Shown here in pieces: positions 45,384-54,643 of a stretch of DNA of 64,000 bases. The translations under genes were made by a program, and so were the position numbers. Source of the stretch: Kumtagia sp963820075 (GTDB lineage: Bacteria; Pseudomonadota; Alphaproteobacteria; Rhizobiales; Rhizobiaceae); NCBI GenBank assembly GCA_963820075.1, contig CAWFYS010000010.1, forward strand, positions 113,646-177,645, in the 5' to 3' direction. The notes below the pieces were generated by a model. The model searched no databases and had not been told where the DNA came from. It saw nothing but the letters and a program-made list of their open reading frames with translations. The stretch's first letter is position 1; the number at the start of each line of letters is the position of its first letter.

Positions 45384-45653
45384 AGAGCATTTCCGGTGAA
45401 TACTGGATCACTCTGCCGGAGGCCATTTGGCTCAAGGTCGAGGGTTTCGGTGAAGGTCGTGGTGGCGCCACGGCCGAGCCGGAACCCGAAGGATTTGAGC
45501 CAAATGGACCCGGCCCGAAGGGTTTGCCGCTGGCGGGCGCCCGCGGCGTCAGGCGGACTTGGCCGTGCCACCAGCACGACCTGCGCCGCCTTCCTGGCGG
45601 ATCGCCTCGCCATCGGCGAAACAGAGCGATTCAGTATTCACCGGAAATGCTCT
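45384..45653. mobile_element. MITE-like element with 22-bp perfect inverted ends
   Basis: AGAGCATTTCCGGTGAATACTG at 45384-45405 is repeated exactly in inverse orientation at 45632-45653, enclosing 270 bases. No gene product could be recognised inside. The organisation is that of a non-autonomous transposable element. It lies between exbB and the DUF3309 gene, where the other bases hold no supported gene. Confidence 0.75.
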
Positions 45654-45926
45654 AAACGCTGGGGGTGGGTCGGAGATCGAGCTTGGTGTCGGCCGTGGTG
45701 GGGGCGTGACGCTTGCCGCAGACGCAAACGGAAACGGGCCGCTCGGCGCGAGCGGCTCGTTTCGAGAGTTTGGTTGCGGCGACAAGAGATTTCAGCCCGA
45801 AGGCGGCGCCCGCGGAAGCTGAACCACCCTACGGACGCCGGAAAGGGTTCGGATTGAGTGGCCCGGGTCGTGCGGTCGGCGTTTCCGGATTGCCGCCGTC
45901 AGTCTGGCCGTGTCTCGCCTATGCGT

Positions 45927-46091
45927 TCAAAGCCGGCCCGTCAAAACCAGGACGAGGAGGATGATCAGAATGACGCCAAGAACACCGATGCCCCCATGAC
46001 CGAAACCGTAGCCATATCCGCCGAAGCGGCCGCTAAAGCCACCAAGCAGGAAAATGATAAGCAAAATGATGAGTATGGTTCCAAGCGACAT
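45927..46091 (-). CDS. DUF3309-like small membrane protein, 54 aa
   Basis: A 54-residue protein read directly from the minus strand. The ATG at 46091 follows GGAGAAG. It begins MSLGTILIILLIIFLLGGF, has a Gly/Tyr/Phe-rich turn (GRFGGYGYGFGHGG), and ends in a second hydrophobic helix (VILIILLVLVLTGRL). This two-helix layout with an aromatic-glycine hinge matches DUF3309. Function unknown; relatives are often stress-induced, but I found no EcfG box upstream. Confidence 0.8.
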   Translation of the reverse strand: MSLGTILIILLIIFLLGGFSGRFGGYGYGFGHGGIGVLGVILIILLVLVLTGRL

Positions 46092-46202
46092 GGTTCTTCT
46101 CCATCTGGTCGGCCTTTGCCGACCCTCTGCTCATTCCGGCGAATTGCTCCAACAACATAGCCGGGGCGAACTTCAGATTCCGGCTACGCCGGAATCAAGT
46201 CG

Positions 46203-46343
46203 CTACTTACCTTCTATAGAAACCCCGTCCTCACCGATACTGATGCTGACGCCGCTTTGCCGTTCACGATAGAGTTGATAGCCCCCTATAATGACAATGA
46301 CCGCGAGCGCGCCGATCACAAGATAAAGAGCGTTACGATTCAT
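46203..46343 (-). CDS. tiny membrane-anchored protein, 46 aa
   Basis: A 46-residue protein from the ATG at 46343, preceded by AGGAAGG. One N-terminal membrane segment (NALYLVIGALAVIVIIGGYQ) is followed by a short polar tail (RERQSGVSISIGEDGVSIEG) likely to lie in the periplasm. Similar tiny proteins are familiar from rhizobial genomes, with no known function. Confidence 0.7.
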   Translation of the reverse strand: MNRNALYLVIGALAVIVIIGGYQLYRERQSGVSISIGEDGVSIEGK

Positions 46344-46465
46344 GAGATACGGCCTTCCTAGCGATGGTGTCGCCGTTACCGATGCACCGGATCAACGCGC
46401 CGCCTGATCGGCCCGTCACCCACATTCCGACATAGCTCCGGGCGGCGCGGCCGAGTTGATTATTT

Positions 46466-46769
46466 CTAACGAAACCGGAGAGCCGTCGTGACGCGCCGCG
46501 CAGAAGGTCCCGTCAGGCGACACGACCAAGTTGCGCATTTGCCGTGCCAAAGCTGGCGCCGATCGGGCCAAAGCTGGAAGCGCCCGGCGGGGGTCTGGCG
46601 CAGTACCAACTCGCCCTTCACGGTAGCGTATTCGTAGCCAGATGCACCGTCGACGAACTTGTTGGCAATGCGGAGTTTGCGCCCCCAGGAAATCCGGGAA
46701 GGCACGGCTCGCGTAGGTCTTGTCCGTCCGGGAGTTGTGGAAGAACTCGATCTCGCTCAACTTCGACAT
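46466..46769 (-). pseudogene. fragment of a hypothetical protein
   Basis: From 46769 the frame reads MSKLSEIEFFHNSRTDKTYA and continues to FPDFLG, where a run of five G shifts it. In the next frame it goes on as RKLRIANKFVDGASGYEYAT and ELVLRQTPAGRF before running into repeat sequence. A single extra G would explain the break. I do not recognise the family. The piece lies between two direct copies of a ~50-bp repeat, suggesting that mobile-element sequence truncated it. Confidence 0.55.
46527..46577. repeat. ~50-bp direct repeat, copy 1 (pairs with 46893-46945)
   Basis: CAAGTTGCGC, GCCGTGCCAAAG and a second GGCCAAAGCTGG occur in the same order as in 46893-46945. Each copy thus contains two close versions of a TGCCAAAGsTrGCGCC motif. 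Multiple short end repeats of this kind remind me of IS21-family termini, but no istA or istB gene is present. Confidence 0.5.
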
Positions 46770-46892
46770 GGCGCGCCCTTTCGCATGAATAGCAATGTAC
46801 CAGAAACCGGAACTATTCGGTGCGTCAGAAGCCGCGCCGACTAGATAGACGCTGACCCAGGCGTTGTCGGGTGGGGCGCGCGCATGGGCGGT

Positions 46893-46945
46893 CAAGTTGC
46901 GCGTTTTGCCGTGCCAAAGGTAGCGCCGATTTGTGCCAAAGGTGG
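46893..46945. repeat. ~50-bp direct repeat, copy 2
   Basis: Second copy in the same orientation, with CAAGTTGCGC, GCCGTGCCAAAGGTAGCGCC and a further GTGCCAAAGGTGGCGCC. It lies 40 bases left of the IS256 element. Confidence 0.5.
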
Positions 46946-46983
46946 CGCCGCGCCACACCGTTCAATGGCGCGCTACGCTATCC

Positions 46984-48409
46984 GAGATCATGTCCCGCGG
47001 CGTGGTGTAGCTGACGGCACTGGTCGCCGTGCTCTCCGGCATTGGCCGGGTTGATCAGCGCGCCACTGCGGGCAGGCTGATGAGGGGATCATCGCTCATC
47101 TGGCCGATGGTTTCCAGCGTCATGTATCTTGTGCGCTGGACGGCCCATTCGTCGTTCTGTTCGAGCAGCAGGGCGCCGACGAGGCGGACGATGGCCTCGT
47201 CGTTGGGGAAGATGCCGACGACGTCGGTGCGCCGCTTGATCTCGCCATTGATGCGCTCGACCGGGATTGATGGAGTGCAGCTTGGCGCGGTGCTCCTTGG
47301 GGAAGGTCATGTAGGCGAGCACGTCATGTTCGGCCTCGTCCATGATGGCGGCGAGCTTGGGAACCTTGGGCCGGATCTGGTCGGCGACGGTGCGCCATTG
47401 CTGGCTGGCGGCTTCGGGCGTGTCCTGGGCGAAGGCGGTGGCGATGAAGGCCGAGGCGACGCGCCGTCCGCTCTTTCCCGCGTGTGACAGCACGTTGCGC
47501 ATGAAGTGGACGCGGCAGCGCTGCCAGGTCGCGTTGAGCACCTTGGAGACCGCCGCCTTGATGCCTTCATGGGCATCGGAGATGACGAGCTTGACGCCGC
47601 GCAGACCGCGCCGGGTCAGCTTGCGCAGGAACTCCGTCCAGATCGGTTCGGCTTCCGAGGTGCCGACCTCCAGGCCCAGAACCTCGCGCCGGCCGTCGGT
47701 ATTGACGGCGACGGCGACGATCGCGGCGACCGAGACGATGCGGCCGCCGCGGCGTACCTTCAGGTAAGTGGCGTCGATCCACAGATAGGGCCAATCGCCC
47801 TCGATCGGCCGGTCGAGGAAGGTCTTGACCTTGCCGTCGATCTCTTCGCACAGCCGCGACACCTGGCTCTTCGACACGCCGGAAGCACCCATCGCCTTGA
47901 CCAGATCGTCGACAGAGCGCGTCGAGATGCCCTGGATGTAGGCCTCCTGAATGACGGCCGTCAGCGCCTTCTCGGCCATGCGGCGCGGTTCCAGGAAGCC
48001 CGGGAAGTAGCTGCCCTTGCGAAGCTTGGGAATGCGCAGCTCGACGGTGCCGGCTCGCGTCTCCCAGTCCCGGTCGCGGTAGCCGTTGCGCTGGGCCAGC
48101 CGCAGCGGGTTCTTCTCGCCGTAGCCGGCGCCGGTGGCGACACCCACCTCCAGCTCCATCAGACGCTCGGCGGCAAAGCCGATCATCTCGCGCAGCAGAT
48201 CGGCGTCGGGGGTCTTCTCCACCAGCGCGCGCAGGTTCATCATGTCGTCGGTCATCGGTCGTTCCTCGAATCAAGGTTGGCTTAAGCAACCCGACCCTAC
48301 CGGCGAACATCGATGACCGCCGCTCGCTCGCTACAGCGCTGTCAACGGCGCGCTCGCGAGCGGCTTCGTCACCGTCCAGCTACACCACCACCGGGAACAC
48401 GATCCCTCG
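46984..48409. mobile_element. IS256-family insertion sequence
   Basis: Imperfect inverted ends of about 30 bases: CGTGGTGTAGCTGA near 46984-47014 pairs with TCCAGCTACACCACCACCGG near 48373-48392, with further matches outward (GATCATGTCCC against GGGAACACGATC). They enclose a single transposase gene on the minus strand. I could not identify a target-site duplication with certainty, so outer limits are good to a few bases. Confidence 0.75.
47055..48255 (-). pseudogene. IS256-family transposase, one frameshift
   Basis: The frame from 48255 gives an almost complete mutator-type transposase. It shows NGYRDRDWETRAGTVELRIP, then YLWIDATYLKVRRGGRI with the first catalytic Asp, and GVKLVISDAHEGIKAAVSKV with the second. 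Near 47263, after EHRAKLHS, an extra base in a run of three C moves translation out of frame. Restoring it gives ERINGEIKRRTDVVGIFPND (third acidic residue) to a natural stop at 47055. With a single-base defect this could be a recent inactivation or a sequencing error in a multicopy element. Confidence 0.88.
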
Positions 48410-49019
48410 AAAAGCTATTTAATAACAAAGACGCGCAATGTTTCCCGAAATGTTACCCGAAATCCGGAGGCTGATGAAGCAAAGCAAATCCTCGTATTCA
48501 GCTTCGAAGGTTCGTTGTGACTGCCAGGCGGCCGGGACGTGAAACCTGGAGGTCTCCGGAAACGGCGCGCTGGTCCTCTTCCCCGCAAGCGGATCAACGG
48601 CGATTACTGGCAGGATTGGAAACTGCTGACGGCAGCAATACCAATCAGCAAACTCCGTTCTGACTACGATTCACAGGCTCCGAAGAGAAGGAGGTGGTGG
48701 GCGCCTGGCGGCGACGATCGAACTGGGAGTCGTTCAGCCAAGTTGATCTTGAAGCGCGGGTGCGGTGCGACCCAATGCTGCAGGGCGACATCGCGGCGAA
48801 GTTCTTGGCTGCGGTGCTGGCGCAGTCCAAGGTGAAGAAGCTTTGTCAAACGGCGCTTTTCCTCGCACGGTTGCAGCGATTGACAGTGCCATGAGCTCCA
48901 TCGCGCCTGCCGGCGCATTCTGTGTGGGCCAAGATCGTCAATGAGCTTGATGTCACAGAGGCAAAAGTATATCGAGGCCGTCGCAAACCGCCGGATCGCG
49001 CCGGAATATCTCGGGGGAC
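48410..49019. other. non-coding or degraded stretch between IS256 and wzm
   Basis: About 600 bases with short open frames on both strands but no recognisable protein, ribosome binding site or RNA. It may contain remnants of earlier insertions and should hold the wzm-wzt promoter. Confidence 0.5.
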
Positions 49020-49841
49020 ATGACCGTATTTATGCTGGAAACAAGAATCGGCTCCCTTAGAGAGGCAATTGCTGACATCAGTGCCGCACTAGAGAAGCAT
49101 TACCTAGCGACAACCTTTGGCTGGCAAGACGTGGCTCAGCGTTACCGGCGCTCGCGGGTTGGAGCGTTTTGGCTGACAATCAACATGGGTGTGCTGATCG
49201 GCGCGCTCGGGCTTGTCTTTGGCACACTCTTCCGTACACCGATGGACGAGTTTCTTCCCTACATCTGCGTCAGCCTCATCTTCTGGGGTTTCATTTCGAC
49301 GTCCCTCAGCGAGGGATGCACAGCCTTTATCAGCGCCGAGGGTATCATCCTTCAGGTCCGGATGCCGCTGTTCACCCATGTGTTGCGGACGCTTTACCGC
49401 AACGCCATCATACTTGCCCACAACCTTCTCATCTATCCTCTCATCCTCTTAGCGGTCGGGCGAATGCCGACATGGCACCTCTTCCTGGTGCTACCCGGCT
49501 TTGTCATCGTATCGTTCAATTTGCTTTGGATCATGCTGGTTCTCGGAGTGCTGTGCGCGCGATTCCGGGACATGACGCAGGTGATGCAGAACCTCTTGCA
49601 AGTCATTATGTACCTAACCCCTGTAATTTGGATGCCGAAGGCGCTTCCTGAAGGGGTTTCGCGGTATCTGCTTGATCTCAATCCCTTCTACCATCTTATC
49701 AGCATCGTGCGGGAGCCGCTTATGGGGGAATTCCCAAGCGCAATCAGCTGGATCGCGTGTCTGGCTTTCGCGATCGCTGGTTGGACGGTCGCCGCGCTCT
49801 TCTTTGGCCGCTATCATCATCGCATCCCTTATTGGCTCTGA
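49020..49841 (+). CDS. wzm: polysaccharide ABC transporter permease
   Basis: A 273-residue ABC-2-type permease with six hydrophobic segments. The conserved entry block YRRSRVGAFWLTINMGVLIG and the late LDLNPFYHLISIVREPLMGE are typical of Wzm/KpsM/TagG exporters. It moves lipid-linked O-antigen or capsule glycans across the inner membrane. It starts at 49020 or 49032 and is followed after 9 bases by its ATPase gene. Confidence 0.92.
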   Translation: MTVFMLETRIGSLREAIADISAALEKHYLATTFGWQDVAQRYRRSRVGAFWLTINMGVLIGALGLVFGTLFRTPMDEFLPYICVSLIFWGFISTSLSEGCTAFISAEGIILQVRMPLFTHVLRTLYRNAIILAHNLLIYPLILLAVGRMPTWHLFLVLPGFVIVSFNLLWIMLVLGVLCARFRDMTQVMQNLLQVIMYLTPVIWMPKALPEGVSRYLLDLNPFYHLISIVREPLMGEFPSAISWIACLAFAIAGWTVAALFFGRYHHRIPYWL

Positions 49842-49850
49842 AAACGTTCC

Positions 49851-50591
49851 ATGGCTTCGATCACTCTGACTGATGTCTCCGTTGAATTCCCGGTCTTTAA
49901 CGCGGCAAGCCGTTCGCTCAAGAATAGGGTCTTCAGCGTCGCGACCGGAGGCGCCATCGATCGGAGGGCAGACGGCCACGTCGTCGTGCGCGGTCTGGAA
50001 GATGTGAGCTTTTCTTTGAAGGAGGGAGATAGGATCGGCCTCGTCGGCCATAATGGCGCCGGCAAGACGACGCTGCTTCGCGTGCTTTCGGGCATCTATC
50101 AGCCGACGCGGGGGTCTGCGGTGATTTGCGGCGAATGTGTGTGTCTCATCAACATCGGCCTAGGGATTGACCCAGAGGCCACTGGCCGCGAAAACATTAG
50201 GCTCCGCGCAGCGATGATGGGTATGCGGCCGGTTGAATTGCGTGAGCGCTATGACGAGATCGCCGAGTTCACCGGATTAGGTGGCTTTCTTGACATGCCG
50301 TTCCGGACCTACTCATCCGGCATGCAGCTTCGCCTTGCCTTCTCTACTTCGACGGCGATACGGCCCGAAATTCTCGTCATGGACGAATGGCTTTCCGCGG
50401 GCGACGAAGATTTTAAGCACAAGGCTGACAAGCGAATGCGCGACATGGTCGATAAAACCAAGATATTGATCCTCGCCAGCCACTCGCGCGAGCTGCTTCA
50501 GCACAATTGCAATCGCATCCTGTGGATGGAGCATGGCCGTGTACGAATGGACGGTCCAACGACAGAAGTCCTGCAGGCATACTTCGGTTGA
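49851..50591 (+). CDS. wzt: polysaccharide ABC transporter ATP-binding protein
   Basis: A 246-residue ATPase. Walker A is in LVGHNGAGKTTLLRVLSG, the signature in YSSGMQLRLAFSTSTAIRPE, and Walker B in LVMDEWLSAGDEDF. The AGDEDF stretch after Walker B is characteristic of polysaccharide exporters. It lacks the C-terminal carbohydrate-binding domain of long Wzt proteins, so it belongs to the short KpsT-like group that recognises no specific glycan cap. It pairs with the upstream permease. Confidence 0.92.
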   Translation: MASITLTDVSVEFPVFNAASRSLKNRVFSVATGGAIDRRADGHVVVRGLEDVSFSLKEGDRIGLVGHNGAGKTTLLRVLSGIYQPTRGSAVICGECVCLINIGLGIDPEATGRENIRLRAAMMGMRPVELRERYDEIAEFTGLGGFLDMPFRTYSSGMQLRLAFSTSTAIRPEILVMDEWLSAGDEDFKHKADKRMRDMVDKTKILILASHSRELLQHNCNRILWMEHGRVRMDGPTTEVLQAYFG

Positions 50592-50610
50592 GACCCGAAA
50601 CTTCAACCGC

Positions 50611-50877
50611 GGTCGCCTGTCGACCAAGGGGAACGTGGTGCTCCAATTTTGTGGTATCTCTGAAAGGCAGGTGCCCGCTATTGCGGGGGCCAACCCTGAC
50701 AAATTTGATTGCTTCACCCCGGGCACGGGATGTCAATCGGACGCGCGCGCCATGAGACCCGACTATTTTCTACCTCTTCCTTTGAAATTCAAGGACGGAA
50801 TTTGGGGGCGCGAACACGAATATCTGAAAGCCGGAGGAAAGTTCATCTTCCCATTTCCCGAAAGCGAGATGATCTGA
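50611..50877 (+). pseudogene. C-terminal remnant of a sugar C-methyltransferase
   Basis: The frame reads STKGNVVLQFCGISERQVPA, then DKFDCFTPGT, PDYFLPLPLKFKDGIWGREH and ends KFIFPFPESEMI. It is clearly homologous to the last ~90 residues of the methyltransferase at 52605-53597 (STKGNVVLQFCNFTAVEIPA, IKPDYFLVLPWHFKDGI, KFIFPFPEIEII). The rest of the enzyme is missing, and the fragment fuses to the wzt tail in another frame. It marks an old duplication or a recombination scar. Confidence 0.85.
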
Positions 50878-50880
50878 TAC

Positions 50881-52500
50881 ATGCCCAGCAACCCCGAGCA
50901 GCCTGTCGCAAAGCGCGTTTTGGTCGACGGCCGAGTATTTTCATCCTCCGCCTTCGACCGCGGCATGGGACGATACGTAACCCACATTATTGAACAGTTG
51001 GAAGCTGCAGGGCGTCTGGTGACAATCCTGCTGTATCGAGATTGCAACCTTAGCGAAAACTCACCGCTATTGACCGGCTATGCAATCCGATTTGCAAACT
51101 ACTCACTCGATGATCCAAATACTCATGAGTTTACCGCATATCTATCTGCTCTGCTCGAGAACGAATCGTACAACTCTTATATTGATGCGACACCTTTTTT
51201 GGGCCCCGGCCGCTTCGACATTTTCTCCTGCCCCGTCACTGCGGTTTGCTACGATTTCATTCCACTAAGATATCCTGACTTCTATTTGAACAATAAATCT
51301 GTAAGACGCGAATATTATAATGGGTTGGCGCGACTGGCGAAGGCCGACCACATTATCTGCATTTCATCGACCGTCCGTGACCAGGCGGTTCGATATCTTG
51401 GTGTTCCAAAGGACAACCTCAGCATAGTATGCCCCACACTGGAAGACAGATATCTTTCGGCACGACAATTTCCAGATTCCGACCAGTCAAACTACCTCTT
51501 TACAATTCTTGGTTTTCATAAATCGAAGAACCCAGAGGGGTCGCTTGAAATCTACAGACAACTGTTGGCGTCAAATATCATTGAGGTTCGCCTCAATGCG
51601 CCAAAACAAGACCAATTGGATATCCTTCACAATGCGAAGCTGATTCCAAAGGGCGCATACGTATCCGCCGACGTGACGGACGAGCAGAAGTTTCAACTGC
51701 AGTCTGCAGCGAGAGTAGTGGCACACTTATCACTGGAAGAAGGGTTTGGTATCCCTCTCTTGGAGGCGGTTTTCTTGGGAAAAAGGTACTTGCCTTGGAC
51801 GTACCCATAAATCGTGAATTGCTTGAGGCGGGAAAAATCGGACGAGAGTGTGCAGTGTTTTGGCTTCCGCCGCGCAATCAAATTCTAAATCTGCCCGCAT
51901 TCAAGCGCTTTTTGGAAGCCCTCTCAACCCACAATTCTACGACGCCATTCGGAAAGCCTATCTCGATCATTGGGGAGCATCAGCACAACTGGTTACCGAT
52001 GCATTGCGAAAAGCTGAGGCTGTGTATCTAGCTTGGTGGGAAAGCGCTCAAGCCAAGATATTCTCCTCAATACCAGGTACGTCGTGTGGCGTCGCCGATT
52101 ACTCAGTCGCCTACGTTCGGAGCGCTACTGGAAACGTCGCATTTTTCTTTTCGGAAGGCGAGCAGGAGAACATCTCCCCCCTCAAAAATGTCAGGGTATT
52201 TACGCACCTCGATTTTAACCGACTCACCGCAAAGTTTAGAGGTCTTAAAGGGGTATTCAACTTTGCGTTTTCGTCGGCATTGCATCCAGGCATTCGTCTA
52301 GTTCGCACGGCATCGCGATCTGGCGACGTATTCTCATACATGAGCGTCGCTATTTCGATGGTCTTCGCGCGATGCAGCTCTCGACAAACGGTGTCGGATG
52401 AACTGCTCTTGGATGTCGCCGCGGCGGAAACCGACGATGATCGAACTAGAATTGGCGATAGACTTCGTTTTTCGTGCCGGAGTTCAACAGCCACAATCAG
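50881..52500 (+). pseudogene. glycosyltransferase (group 1), frameshifted
   Basis: The first frame (50881-51810) is a GT4-like enzyme: N-terminal VLVDGRVFSSSAFDRGMGRY, middle ADHIICISSTVRDQAVRYLG, and donor-site region ARVVAHLSLEEGFGIPLLEA. At a run of five A near 51783 the frame shifts. It continues as LALDVPINRELLEAGKIGRE in a second frame and, from about 51930, as NPQFYDAIRKAYLDHWGASA in a third. A further stretch (GVADYSVAYVRS, SSALHPGIRLVRTASRSGD) looks like the start of a second transferase domain that degenerates near 52450. Both shifts are single-base losses. The region is visibly richer in A+T than the flanks. Confidence 0.75.
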
Positions 52501-52604
52501 GTCCTGAATGCGAAGGCGCCTATTTCATCGCGTTGGTTGCGATGCTCTGCCTGTTCGGGCGGTTTCCCACTTGCCGCCATCTGTGATCGAACAGATGACG
52601 CGGC

Positions 52605-53597
52605 ATGGTCGATCATTTGGCGCACAAAGTTCGGTTTCTGGAAAGGCTTGCCGGTGCACGCGGCGGTGATGTCGTTCTCGATATCGGGAGCAACGATTGT
52701 ACGACCTTGAAGGCCTATTCGACCGCTGGACTGACGCAAATCGGCATCGATCCGACGGGCAAGAAGTTTGCGCAGTACTATCCCGATGACATCAAACTAG
52801 TGCCCGACTTTTTTTCTGCCGATGCATATCGTGGCGTCTCACAAAAGCGGGCAAAAATAGTGACGTCCATCGCGATGTTCTATGATCTTGAGGATCCCAT
52901 CGCCTTTGCACGCCAAGTGGCCGAGGTGCTGGGCGAGGATGGCATTTGGCATTTCGAACAGAGTTACATGCCGTCCATGCTACGCCTCAACTCCTATGAT
53001 ACCATCTGCCATGAGCACATCGAATACTATTCGCTGGGAGTTGTCGCCAAGATCCTCGAAGCGGCCGGCCTAAAGATCGTTAACGTGGTGATGAACAATG
53101 TTAATGGCGGCAGTTTCGCCGTGACTGCTACCCACAAGACCAACAAAAACCTCAAGCCCGAACAAGCAGTCATCGATTGGCTGCTCGAGCAGGAAGACCG
53201 TATGGGGCTGTCAACGCCGCGCCCCTATCGAGACTTCGAGGAGCGCGTGTTCAGGCATCGGGGGGACCTGTCACGCCTTATTCGGACACTGGTCGCCGAC
53301 GGTAAGAAAGTACTCGGCTACGGTGCTTCGACCAAGGGCAATGTCGTTCTGCAGTTCTGCAACTTCACGGCTGTTGAAATCCCGGCCATCGCCGAAGTCA
53401 ATGAAGAAAAATTCGGTCGCATGACACCTGGAACGCATATACCTATCATCTCCGAAGCAGAAGCGCGTGCGATAAAGCCAGATTACTTTCTGGTTCTACC
53501 TTGGCATTTTAAAGACGGTATCTTGCGTCGGGAGCGAGAATATCTTGCGGATGGTGGCAAGTTTATATTCCCATTTCCGGAGATAGAGATAATATAG
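52605..53597 (+). CDS. sugar C-methyltransferase, class I SAM, N-terminally truncated
   Basis: A 330-residue methyltransferase. The SAM site is VVLDIGSNDCTTLKAYSTAG, and IGIDPTGKKFAQYYP follows. EQSYMPSMLRLNSYDTICHE and EHIEYYSLGVVAKIL are characteristic of NDP-hexose C-methyltransferases. The C-terminal Rossmann-like domain begins KVLGYGASTKGNVVLQF. Relatives are ~400 residues with an N-terminal zinc domain of paired CxxC motifs. That domain is missing, and an in-frame stop lies just upstream of the ATG at 52605. The protein may therefore be non-functional. It would make branched sugars for the exported polysaccharide. Confidence 0.85.
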   Translation: MVDHLAHKVRFLERLAGARGGDVVLDIGSNDCTTLKAYSTAGLTQIGIDPTGKKFAQYYPDDIKLVPDFFSADAYRGVSQKRAKIVTSIAMFYDLEDPIAFARQVAEVLGEDGIWHFEQSYMPSMLRLNSYDTICHEHIEYYSLGVVAKILEAAGLKIVNVVMNNVNGGSFAVTATHKTNKNLKPEQAVIDWLLEQEDRMGLSTPRPYRDFEERVFRHRGDLSRLIRTLVADGKKVLGYGASTKGNVVLQFCNFTAVEIPAIAEVNEEKFGRMTPGTHIPIISEAEARAIKPDYFLVLPWHFKDGILRREREYLADGGKFIFPFPEIEII

Positions 53598-53771
53598 AGC
53601 CAAGCAATCAAGGTGCGCTATCCGCTGTTGCTGCCCTTCATTCCAGCCCGTATTGGCGGCGCGCGCGCTCCGCCTGGTATCTGAGGGCCGGGCGGTCCAA
53701 GGACACGTTCGCCGCGTGACCACTTGATCGACGAGCATCCCGGCCCTTTCATTGATGTCTCAGATGGTGGC

Positions 53772-54537
53772 TCAGATGGTGGCGAGGTTGCTGACCAGCC
53801 ACGGCAGGCCGGCGACGCTGGTGCCGGCGGCGGTGTTGGTGAAATTCTGGAACAGGCGGCCGGTCGGCCCCTGGTCGGTCATGGTGTTGCCGTACCAGAA
53901 CAGGGCGGTCGGCGCGGCGCCGTACTGATCGATCATCGGTCCGAACGGCGTCACCGGCAGCTTCACGTCGCAGGAGCTGATCTTGACGGCGGTGAAGAAG
54001 GCGCCGGCCGAGCCGCCGGACGGCTTGATCAGGGCGGCGGCGGCGCCGAGCTGGGCGGCCTCGTAGCCGGTGGCGTCGGGCATTTCGATGGTCAGGCTGC
54101 GCAGCGTCAGCCTGCCGCAGCGCGTCATCAGAAAGCCGCGCAGGGCGCGCTGCGGCGACCCGGACGACGTGTCGGCATAGCGCTCGAAGGTCAGGCGGCG
54201 CCTGATCGCGCTGTCGGACGACATGATGGACAGGTCCTTGCCGTCGACGATGATGTCGGCGCCGACATGGACGTCCGACAGCAGGCGGACCGAGCCGAAG
54301 CCGCCGAGCGGCGTCAGCGCCGCCGCCCTGGCGATGGTCTGCAGCGGCGCCCCGATCTCGCCGCTGTTGGCGTCGTTGCCGAGCACGGCATCGATATAGA
54401 AGGTCCGGGACAGCGACGGCACGGCGGCGATCGCGGCCGCGACGGCGGTGTCGATCGCCGTCTTCCTGGCCTTCGAAGGTGGCGATCAGGGCATCCGCCC
54501 TGGCGACGATGCTGGTGATGTCGGTGGTCAGGCTCAT
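53772..54537 (-). pseudogene. prophage tail-fibre-associated protein, frameshifted
   Basis: Starts MSLTTDITSIVARADALIAT; one extra base near 54475 shifts the frame. The rest reads as a beta-rich protein (SRTFYIDAVLGNDANSGEIG, GSVRLLSDVHVGADIIVDGK) to the stop at 53772. It resembles right-handed beta-helix proteins encoded after tail fibres and could be a fibre tip or receptor-binding accessory. It is last in the prophage tail cluster. The 174 bases to the methyltransferase gene hold nothing I can identify. Confidence 0.65.
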
Positions 54538-54643
54538 TGGATGGTCTCCTGGATGTTGAGGATGGTTTGCGGGTCATGCCGAAGGCGCCGCGTGGGGGCG
54601 AGCGCCGGCAAGCGGCGCCGGCGCGCCGCGTCATGCGTGGTGC

